This document shows positions 57,765 to 64,000 of a stretch of 64,000 nt of DNA, piece by piece. A program made the position numbers and the translations under genes. Numbering within the stretch: the first letter of the stretch is position 1; every line of letters begins with the position of its first letter. The notes below the pieces were generated by a model. That model was given only the letters and a program-made list of their open reading frames with translations, did not search any database and was not told the DNA's origin. The stretch is taken from assembly GCF_016495405.1 (NCBI RefSeq), contig NZ_CP044522.1, positions 992,001 through 1,056,000 of the forward strand. The letters are read 5' to 3'. This DNA is from Cobetia sp. cqz5-12 (lineage in GTDB: Bacteria > Pseudomonadota > Gammaproteobacteria > Pseudomonadales > Halomonadaceae).

Positions 57765-58727
57765 ATGGCTCAGTATCCCGATCCTGCCGCATTGGCGGCA
57801 GCCTCCGTCTCCGCCTCATCGCTGCTGGTGCCGGACCAGCGCCAGGCACCCCTGATCGATGCCAGTCAGCTGGTGACTCAGCTGGCGATGGCGGGCCTCA
57901 AGTCGCCCGTGGTGCTGGATTGCCGTGCGCGTCTCGATGATGGGGGAGCCGGCGAGCGTCTGTGGCGTGAAGGCCATCTGCCGGGTGCCATCCATGTCGA
58001 TATGGACCGCGATCTGTCGGCCGCCGTGCGCGAGGACGGTGTGGGCGGGCGGCATCCGCTGCCGTCACATCAGGCGACGGCCGAGCTGTTCCGCCGCCTC
58101 GGCATCACGCCTGAGCAGCAGGTGGTGGTCTATGACGACATGGGCGGCCAGATGGCGGCGGCGCGGCTGTGGTGGATGCTGACCTGGGCCGTGCATCCGG
58201 ATGTGCGGGTGCTGGATGGCGGCATTCAGGCCTGGAATCAGGCCATGGGCGAGCTCAAGCGTGCACCTGCCCAACCGGTGACCCCCACGCCCAGCGACTG
58301 GCAGCCAAGCTTTGATGACAGCCTGCTGGTCAGTGCCGAGCAGGTGGCCGCCACGGATGACAGCTTGCTGGATGCCCGCGGCGAGGCGCGTTTTCGCGGT
58401 GAGCAGGAGCCGGTCGATCCGGTGGCAGGCCATATCCCCGGCGCATTCTGCCGACCGACCCCCAGCAATCTGGAAGCCAATGGTCGCTTCAAGGACCGCA
58501 TGAGCCTGGTGCGTGAATTGCGCAGCCTGTTGCCGGCAGAGAGTGGGGTGATCGCCTACTGTGGTTCCGGCATCAGTGCCTGTCAGAACATCCTGGCCTT
58601 CGCGATCGCCGGTCTGCCTCTGCCGCGGCTGTATGCCGGCTCCTGGAGTGACTGGATCAGTGATCCCGCGCGCCCGGTCGCCACCGGTGAGGCCAGCGAG
58701 AAGTCGCCGCACGCGCCAGCGCGATGA
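57765..58727 (+). CDS. sseA: 3-mercaptopyruvate sulfurtransferase
   Basis: A 320-residue tandem-rhodanese enzyme transferring sulfur from 3-mercaptopyruvate. The inactive N-terminal rhodanese domain has VVLDCRARLDDGG and HLPGAIHVDMDRDLS; the C-terminal domain carries the active loop YCGSGISACQNILA, whose CGSG form points to mercaptopyruvate rather than thiosulfate. AAAAGGAGT precedes ATG 57765 at seven bases. It ends at a bidirectional terminator. Confidence 0.92.
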   Translation: MAQYPDPAALAAASVSASSLLVPDQRQAPLIDASQLVTQLAMAGLKSPVVLDCRARLDDGGAGERLWREGHLPGAIHVDMDRDLSAAVREDGVGGRHPLPSHQATAELFRRLGITPEQQVVVYDDMGGQMAAARLWWMLTWAVHPDVRVLDGGIQAWNQAMGELKRAPAQPVTPTPSDWQPSFDDSLLVSAEQVAATDDSLLDARGEARFRGEQEPVDPVAGHIPGAFCRPTPSNLEANGRFKDRMSLVRELRSLLPAESGVIAYCGSGISACQNILAFAIAGLPLPRLYAGSWSDWISDPARPVATGEASEKSPHAPAR

Positions 58728-58740
58728 CGGCCTTTCAGAC

Positions 58741-58782
58741 ACGACAACGCCCGGCAGAGGTTTCTCTGGCGGGCGTTGTCGT
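58741..58782. terminator. Bidirectional terminator, sseA/symporter
   Basis: ACGACAACGCCCG (58741-58753) pairs with CGGGCGTTGTCGT (58770-58782); after one G-G mismatch CAGAG pairs with CTCTG, loop GTTT. TTTG follows on the plus strand. It separates two convergent genes. Confidence 0.8.
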
Positions 58783-58818
58783 TTGTGGGGCGCTTTGCCT
58801 GACTCTTTGCGTGCGTGC

Positions 58819-60054
58819 TTACGCTTGCGTCCTGGGCTGTGCGGCGGGCTTGCGCGAATCGAAGCGCTCCAGCAGGGCGGCGTTGGCGCAGTTGCCCATC
58901 ACGTTGAGGGCGGTGCGCAGGCCATCGGTGAAGCGGTCCACCCCGGCGACCACTGCCACACCTTCCAGTGGCAGGCCTGCAGCACCCAGTACGGTGGTCA
59001 TCGCGACCAGCCCCGCACCCGGCACGCCTGCCGTGGAGAAGCTGACCAGCAGGCCGGTGGTGAACACGGTGAGCACCAACGAGGTGGTGACATCGATGCC
59101 GAACAGCTGCGCCACGAACAGCGCATTGAAGCCCTGCATCACGGCGGCACCATCCCGCTTGAGTGCCGTGCCGAAGGGCAGTGCGAAGCTGGCCAGGGAG
59201 TCATTCATGCCGTAGTCGCGGGCATTGCCCAGCGCCAGCGGCAGGGTCGCGCCGGAGCTTGCGGTACCGAAGGCGAAGCCCAGGCTCTGGCCGAAGTGGC
59301 GCACGAAGGCCAGCGGGCGGGCACCGGTGACGGCCAGCAGCACCAGATAGAGCAGTGCCATCAGCGCCAGCGCGATGATCAGGCCGATCACGTACATGCC
59401 CAGGCGCATCAGCAGGTCCAGCCCCTGGGTGGCGATCACCGAGGTGATCAGCGCGAAGACCCCCACCGGCGCCAGCTTGAGCACGAAGGACAGTACCTTG
59501 AGGCTGACGGTGTAACCGCTCTCGATCACGCGATGCAGCGGTGCGCTTTCCTGTGGCAGGGCGCGCATCGCCAGCCCGATCAGGGCAGCCGCGAAGATGA
59601 CCTGCAGCAGGCCGCCGCCACCCAGCGCGGTGAAGGGGTTGTTGGGTACCAGACCCACCAGCCACTGGGCGATGCTGTCGGCGTTGCGACCTTCAGGTGC
59701 GGAATCCACCAGGCTCTCGGCGCCGCTGCCCGGCATCAGCCAATGTGCGACCAGCATGCCCAGCGTCAGCGCCACGGCGCTGGTGACCACGTAACTGCCC
59801 AGCAGGCGTCCGGCATGGCGACCGACATCGGCACCGCCTTCGCGGTTGGTCAGGCTCATGATCAGGGCGCCGAACACCATCGGTACCACCACGAATTGCA
59901 GCAGACGCAGGAAGATCTGGCCCACCGGTGTCAGCAGGTGGCTGTCGAGCCAGGCGACGCTGCCTTCGGGCAGAGCGCCTGCCCCGGCGTTCAGGGCAAG
60001 GCCACTGAGAATGCCCAGCCCCAGGGCGAGCAATATCTGGCGTGTGACGGACAT
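58819..60054 (-). CDS. Dicarboxylate/amino acid:cation symporter (DAACS family)
   Basis: A 411-residue secondary transporter with about eight helices and two re-entrant hairpins. Family signatures: the Ser-rich hairpin ASSGATLPLAL, the LKRDGAAV segment that replaces the NMDGT motif, and DRFTDGLRTALNVMGNCANAALLERF. The variant motif suggests a substrate other than the classical glutamate/aspartate; serine/threonine or dicarboxylates are possible. Na+ or H+ coupling is inferred from the family. It stands alone, with an AT-rich palindrome in its upstream region (60126-60146). Confidence 0.88.
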   Translation of the reverse strand: MSVTRQILLALGLGILSGLALNAGAGALPEGSVAWLDSHLLTPVGQIFLRLLQFVVVPMVFGALIMSLTNREGGADVGRHAGRLLGSYVVTSAVALTLGMLVAHWLMPGSGAESLVDSAPEGRNADSIAQWLVGLVPNNPFTALGGGGLLQVIFAAALIGLAMRALPQESAPLHRVIESGYTVSLKVLSFVLKLAPVGVFALITSVIATQGLDLLMRLGMYVIGLIIALALMALLYLVLLAVTGARPLAFVRHFGQSLGFAFGTASSGATLPLALGNARDYGMNDSLASFALPFGTALKRDGAAVMQGFNALFVAQLFGIDVTTSLVLTVFTTGLLVSFSTAGVPGAGLVAMTTVLGAAGLPLEGVAVVAGVDRFTDGLRTALNVMGNCANAALLERFDSRKPAAQPRTQA

Positions 60055-60125
60055 GATGGCTCCGAAGCGATGGCGTGAGTCTGAATTCGAGGGAAGCCAA
60101 TGTGCTACCGAGAGGCTGTTATATC

Positions 60126-60146
60126 AACAATCGTTTTGAGATTGTT
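60126..60146. promoter_or_regulatory. AT-rich inverted repeat upstream of the symporter
   Basis: AACAATC (60126-60132) and GATTGTT (60140-60146) flank GTTTTGA, in an unusually AT-rich patch about 75 bases before the symporter ATG. It is a reasonable operator candidate, with no matching regulator known to me. Confidence 0.35.
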
Positions 60147-60226
60147 TTGGAATAACACAAGAAGCGCCCACGGGGCGCAAGGCGTCTGCAGGCGCTGCGC
60201 TGAGGGATGAGAGAGAAGGCAGACAC

Positions 60227-60263
60227 GACAACGCCGCCACGGCAGGGCCGTGGCGGCGTTGTC
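60227..60263 (-). terminator. Hairpin after ETF-QO, probable terminator
   Basis: Perfect 17-bp stem GACAACGCCGCCACGGC (60227-60243) and GCCGTGGCGGCGTTGTC (60247-60263), three-base loop, 20 bases beyond the ETF-QO stop on the minus strand. No T run follows (GTGTCTGCC). Confidence 0.7.
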
Positions 60264-60283
60264 AGCTGGTGGGGAGCAGGGGC

Positions 60284-61927
60284 TTACATGTTGGGGTAGT
60301 TGGGGCCACCGCCGCCTTCCGGTGCGACCCAGGTGATGTTCTGCGCCGGGTCCTTGATGTCACAGGTCTTGCAGTGCACGCAGTTCTGGAAATTGATCTG
60401 GAACTGCGGCTCACCGGCTTCCTCGACGATCTCGTAGACACCGGCCGGACAGTAGCGTTGGGCAGGCTCGGCATAGCGCGGCAGGTTGTCACGCACCGGC
60501 AGATCCGGGTCGGACAGGCGCAGGTGACACGGCTGGTCTTCCTCGTGGTTGGTGTTGGAGAGGAACACCGAGGACAGCTTGTCGAAGGACAGCTTGCCGT
60601 CCGGCTTGGGGTACTCGATCTTCGTGCACTCAGCCGCCGGGCGCATGCGCGCGTAATCCGGCGTGGTGTCATGCAGGGTCGGCAGGCGGCCGCCCGTCAG
60701 CTGGTCGAGGAAGTTGTAGGCGCCTCCCAGGAAGGTGCCGTACTTGTGCATGGCCGGGCCGAAGCTGCGCGAGGCGTCCAGCTCCTCATAGGCCCAGCTG
60801 TCCTTGAAGCGCTTGCCGAAGTCGACCAGGTCTTCACCGCCTTCGTCTCCGTTCTTGATGGCGTCGAACACGCTTTCCGCCGCCAGCATGCCGGACTTCA
60901 TCGCGGTGTGCAGACCCTTGATCTTGGCGAAGTTGAGGGTGCCGGCGTCACAGCCGATCAGCAGGCCGCCCGGGAAGCTCATCTTGGGCAGGCAGTTGAG
61001 GCCGCCCTTGGCGATGGCACGCGCCCCGTAGGAGACACGCTTGCCGCCCTCGAGATGGCGGGCCAGAGTCGGGTGCTGCTTCATGCGCTGGAATTCATCG
61101 AAGGGCGACAGGTACGGATTGTCGTAGGCGAGATCGACGATCAGTCCCACCACCACCTGCTGGTCATCGGTGTGGTAGAGGAAGAAACCGCCTTCGGCGT
61201 TGCCCTTGAGCGGCCAGCCGCTGCCGTGTACCACCAGCCCCGGCTGGTGCTGTTCGGCGGGCACATCCCACAGCTCCTTCAAGCCGATGCCGTAGTGCTG
61301 GGCATCCGCCTCGCTGTCGAGGGAGAAGCGCGAGATCAGTTGCTTGCCCAGGTGGCCACGGCAACCCTCGGCGAACAGGGTGTACTTGCCGCGCAGCTCC
61401 ATGCCCGGCATATGACCATCCTTCTCGCTGCCATCGGCGGCCACGCCCATGTCACCGACCACGATGCCGCGCACCGTGCCATCCTCGCCATGCAGCACTT
61501 CCTGGGCGGCGAAGCCCGGGAAGATCTCGACGCCCAGCTCCTCGGCCTGTTCGCCCAGCCAGCGCGTCAGGTTGCCGGCGCTGATGATGTAGTTGCCATC
61601 GTTGTGCATGGTCCTGGGGACCAGCGCATTGGGAATGACCTGCGCTTTCTGGTCCTCCTTGAGCAGCACGACTTCGTCACGGGTGACGGCCGTCTTGAGC
61701 GGTGCACCGCGCTCGGCCCAGTCGGGGAACAGCTCGGTCAGTGCACGCGGTTCGAGCACGGCGCCGGACAGGATGTGCGCGCCGACTTCAGAACCTTTCT
61801 CGACCACGCAGACCGTCAGCTCCTGCTCGGCCGCATTGGCCTGCTGCATCAGCCGGCAGGCCGCCGCCAGGCCGGAAGGGCCGGCACCGACGATGACCAC
61901 GTCGAAATCCATGAATTCGCGTTCCAT
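60284..61927 (-). CDS. etfD: Electron transfer flavoprotein:ubiquinone oxidoreductase
   Basis: A 547-residue membrane-associated flavoenzyme passing electrons from ETF to ubiquinone during fatty acid and amino acid oxidation. FAD motif VVIVGAGPSGLAAACRL, the ETF-QO hallmark GAHILSGAVLEPRAL, GCDAGTLNFAKIKGLHTAM, and the C-terminal 4Fe-4S cluster in CPAGVYEI and NCVHCKTCDIKDPAQNITW. ATG 61927 follows GAGGAGA; in-frame extension upstream lies in the divergent promoter region and has no similarity. It is divergent from etfBA, its functional partners. Confidence 0.96.
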   Translation of the reverse strand: MEREFMDFDVVIVGAGPSGLAAACRLMQQANAAEQELTVCVVEKGSEVGAHILSGAVLEPRALTELFPDWAERGAPLKTAVTRDEVVLLKEDQKAQVIPNALVPRTMHNDGNYIISAGNLTRWLGEQAEELGVEIFPGFAAQEVLHGEDGTVRGIVVGDMGVAADGSEKDGHMPGMELRGKYTLFAEGCRGHLGKQLISRFSLDSEADAQHYGIGLKELWDVPAEQHQPGLVVHGSGWPLKGNAEGGFFLYHTDDQQVVVGLIVDLAYDNPYLSPFDEFQRMKQHPTLARHLEGGKRVSYGARAIAKGGLNCLPKMSFPGGLLIGCDAGTLNFAKIKGLHTAMKSGMLAAESVFDAIKNGDEGGEDLVDFGKRFKDSWAYEELDASRSFGPAMHKYGTFLGGAYNFLDQLTGGRLPTLHDTTPDYARMRPAAECTKIEYPKPDGKLSFDKLSSVFLSNTNHEEDQPCHLRLSDPDLPVRDNLPRYAEPAQRYCPAGVYEIVEEAGEPQFQINFQNCVHCKTCDIKDPAQNITWVAPEGGGGPNYPNM

Positions 61928-62520
61928 GACCCGTCTCCTCAATCTTTGCGCCGTCAGGGCCCCGCGGATCCGGCGGGGCGGGCGTGTCACGAACGGCCAC
62001 GGCCGTTCGCTGGGCAGTGAACCTCCGGCGCGGCGTGCGTCAGGGCACGACTCGCCGGAGTGAAAATAGGGGTGCGACTCACGCTGGCTCGCCATGTCCT
62101 GCACGGACGATCGGCCGCTCGACACAAGGCGCTGGCGCGAAGCAGCCGCATAGCATGCCGCAACAGTAGCATTTAAAACGACCGTTTGTTTATTATGCTT
62201 GGGTCTGACGTAATAGCCACCGGGGACGTTGCAGGAAATCGCCCTGTGGGTTTCACGCTCGGGCGTGTTGAGAGTGATTGTCAGGTTTGACCCCGGCAGC
62301 CAATTCTGCGCAAGATGCCCGCATGAGAATGGCGGCTCCCGGACAGTGAAAACCACGCCGGTCTGGCTGACTTCATCCGTCGGGTGCCAGCGGATATCGT
62401 GGCGAGACACTTGTCATCACGGTCATCTGTGGAAGATATTCACCTATCAAACGCTTGCATGAATCGAGCGCTGGCGGCCTCACGGTCACTGGTACTCCAT
62501 GAGAAATCAGCGAGGACACC
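61928..62520. other. Divergent promoter region, etfD/etfB
   Basis: 593 bases between the two ETF units. It contains the PsrA-like palindrome at 62175-62188 within an AT-rich block (62170-62200) having TATTAT and its complement. No clear gene is present; a short open frame near 62229-62462 has no support. Full -35/-10 assignments for either direction are not convincing. Confidence 0.5.
62175..62188. promoter_or_regulatory. PsrA-like operator
   Basis: AAAAC-GACC-GTTTG (62175-62188) fits the PsrA pattern described in Pseudomonas, (G/C)AAAC-N2-4-GTTT(G/C), except for the first base. PsrA is a TetR-family sensor of fatty acids that controls beta-oxidation genes, with ETF genes among expected targets. 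Midway between etfD and etfB, it could control both. Confidence 0.45.
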
Positions 62521-63273
62521 ATGAAAGTACTCGTCGCGGTGAAACGCGTCATCGATTACAACGTCAAGATTCGCGTCAAGGCTGACCAGTCTGACGTCGA
62601 TCTGACCAACGTCAAGATGGCCATGAACCCCTTCTGCGAGATCGCCGTCGAAGAAGCGGTGCGTCTGAAGGAAAAAGGCGTGGCGACCGAAGTCGTGGCC
62701 GTCACCATCGGCCCGAAGGCCGCCCAGGAACAGCTGCGTACCGCGCTGGCGCTGGGTGCCGATCGCGCCGTGCAGGTGATGACCGATGATGCCGTCGACT
62801 CGCTGGGCGTGGCCAAACTGCTGGCCAAGGTGGTCGAGGAAGAACAGCCCGGCCTGGTGATTCTCGGCAAGCAGTCCATCGATGCCGACAACAACCAGAC
62901 CGGTCAGATGCTGGCGGCACTCACCGGCATGGGGCAGGGGACCTTCGCCTCCGAGGTGGTCGTCGATGGCGAGAGCGTCAACGTCACTCGCGAGATCGAT
63001 GGCGGTCTGCAGACCGTCAAGCTGAACCTGCCGGCGGTGGTCACCACTGACCTGCGCCTGAATGAGCCGCGCTACGCCAAGCTGCCGGACATCATGAAGG
63101 CCAAGAAGAAGCCGCTGGACGTCAAGACGCCGGAAGAGCTGGGTGTCTCCACGGCTTCCAAGGTGTCACTGGTCAAGGTCACGCCGCCGGCCGAGCGTCA
63201 GGGCGGTATCAAGGTCGGCTCCGTCGATGAGCTGGTGGACAAACTCAAGAACGAAGCAAAGGTGATCTCATGA
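62521..63273 (+). CDS. etfB: Electron transfer flavoprotein subunit beta
   Basis: A 250-residue subunit of ETF, the soluble acceptor of electrons from acyl-CoA dehydrogenases. [20 protein letters not shown] at the start, the AMP/nucleotide region [19 protein letters not shown], and the family signature [39 protein letters not shown] precedes the ATG. The stop overlaps the etfA ATG (ATGA). Confidence 0.97.
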   Translation: MKVLVAVKRVIDYNVKIRVKADQSDVDLTNVKMAMNPFCEIAVEEAVRLKEKGVATEVVAVTIGPKAAQEQLRTALALGADRAVQVMTDDAVDSLGVAKLLAKVVEEEQPGLVILGKQSIDADNNQTGQMLAALTGMGQGTFASEVVVDGESVNVTREIDGGLQTVKLNLPAVVTTDLRLNEPRYAKLPDIMKAKKKPLDVKTPEELGVSTASKVSLVKVTPPAERQGGIKVGSVDELVDKLKNEAKVIS

Positions 63274-64000
63274 GCATTCTCGTCATTGCCGATCATCATG
63301 ATGGCCAGCTGACCGGCAGCACCGCGAGTGTCGTGGCAGCCGCAACCGCCATCGGGGGCGATATCGACGTGCTGGTCGCCGGTGAGGGCGTAGGCGCCGT
63401 CGCCGAGCAGGCCGCCAGGCTTGCCGGCATCGCGCGTGTGCGTGTCGCCGACAATGCCGTCTACGCCCATCAGCTGGCCGAGAACCTGTCGGCACTGGTC
63501 GTGGCGCTGGCCGATGACTACAGCCACGTGCTGTCCAGTGCCTCCACTACTGCCAAGAACTTCATGCCGCGTGTCGCGGCACTGAAGGACGTGGCGCAGA
63601 TCTCCGAGATCATCGCCGTCGAGAGCGCCGATACCTTCCAGCGCCCGATCTACGCCGGTAACGCCATCGCCACCGTCAAGAGTGACGATGTGCTCAAGGT
63701 CATCACCGTGCGTGCCACCGGCTTCGATCCGGTCGCGCTCGACGGACAGGCGGCTATCGAGGCCGTGGACGTGGTCGAGGATGCAGGCGTCTCGAGCTTC
63801 GTCGAGGAAACCCTGGCCGAAAGCGAGCGCCCTGAGCTTGGCTCCGCCAAGGTGGTGATCTCCGGTGGCCGCGGCATGGGCAACGGTGAGAACTTCGCGC
63901 TGCTCAACGGTATCGCCGACAAGCTGGGCGCCGCCATCGGTGCTTCACGCGCTGCCGTCGATGCCGGCTTCGTGCCCAACGACATGCAGGTCGGCCAGAC
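63270..64000 (+). CDS. etfA: Electron transfer flavoprotein subunit alpha (3' truncated)
   Basis: The first 243 residues of EtfA, cut by the window edge; the ATG overlaps the etfB stop. [25 protein letters not shown] at the start and [18 protein letters not shown] with [14 protein letters not shown] in the FAD-binding domain identify it. The family is about 310 residues, so ~70 are missing on the right. Confidence 0.97.
   Translation, partial: MSILVIADHHDGQLTGSTASVVAAATAIGGDIDVLVAGEGVGAVAEQAARLAGIARVRVADNAVYAHQLAENLSALVVALADDYSHVLSSASTTAKNFMPRVAALKDVAQISEIIAVESADTFQRPIYAGNAIATVKSDDVLKVITVRATGFDPVALDGQAAIEAVDVVEDAGVSSFVEETLAESERPELGSAKVVISGGRGMGNGENFALLNGIADKLGAAIGASRAAVDAGFVPNDMQVGQ

Noticed and set aside
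58561..60078. 505-codon plus-strand frame over the symporter
   Set aside because: The minus strand encodes an intact DAACS transporter; the plus-strand product is low-complexity His/Gln/Gly-rich.
60269..62020. 583-codon plus-strand frame over ETF-QO
   Set aside because: Shadow of the complete etfD gene.
62229..62462. Small gene in the etfD/etfB gap
   Set aside because: No ribosome-binding site or family similarity; the region overlaps the likely regulatory sequence.

Overview
The window is a gene-dense, GC-rich (clearly above 60% by eye) stretch of a gammaproteobacterial chromosome. Gene content points to a marine or halophilic Oceanospirillales/Halomonadaceae-type organism, possibly Cobetia or a relative; no 16S gene or marker search supports the genus, so that is a guess. 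Most of the order matches a block I know from Pseudomonas aeruginosa (thioinosine phosphorylase, mfd, gap, nqr, apbE, sthA, lol, comEC, msbA/lpxK/kdsB/murB, rne, rluC, sppA, maf, yceD-rpmF-plsX-fab-acpP-pabC-mltG-tmk-holB-pilZ, etf). No prophage, IS element, CRISPR array, tRNA or rRNA was recognised.

Layout. 1-2.3 kb: the end of an MscS channel, a purine phosphoribosyltransferase (hpt) and an S-methyl-5'-thioinosine phosphorylase. 2.4-8 kb: mfd on the minus strand and a long-form glyceraldehyde-3-phosphate dehydrogenase. 8.3-17.3 kb: the complete Na+-pumping NADH:quinone reductase operon nqrABCDEF with its maturation genes apbE (flavinylation) and nqrM, then the soluble transhydrogenase sthA; this is a redox and sodium-energetics block. 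17.4-21 kb: a YrhK-type membrane protein, a Tus-family replication-terminator protein and aguAB (agmatine to putrescine). 21.2-27 kb: a Lol ABC system with one permease, a DUF2062 protein and ComEC. 27.1-33.9 kb: an envelope operon, ExbB/ExbD-like pair, msbA, lpxK, Trm112-like, kdsB, LMW phosphatase and murB.

33.9-42.8 kb: a very long RNase E on the minus strand with a roughly 1 kb divergent intergenic region, then rluC, a HAD phosphatase, sppA and maf. 42.9-58.8 kb: a long colinear run, yceD-rpmF-plsX-fabD-fabG-acpP-fabF-pabC-mltG-tmk-holB-pilZ-TatD-DUF1285-UvrD-like helicase-sseA, covering ribosome assembly, fatty acid synthesis, folate, cell wall and DNA metabolism. 58.8-64 kb: a dicarboxylate/amino-acid:cation symporter and ETF:quinone oxidoreductase on the minus strand, divergent from etfB and a truncated etfA.

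The window is mainly housekeeping and I do not see a clear new multi-gene system. The points most worth a second look are: (i) a Tus-like gene whose promoter overlaps a possible Ter-like site; (ii) different short tandem repeats (9-18 bp units) just after several stop codons and in frame inside linkers of three proteins; (iii) a near-perfect sigma70 promoter ending about 10 bp before the yceD start, suggesting a leaderless mRNA; (iv) a possible rne promoter about 0.8 kb upstream of its start codon; (v) a Lol locus without a second permease; (vi) a PsrA-like palindrome between the two divergent ETF transcription units.
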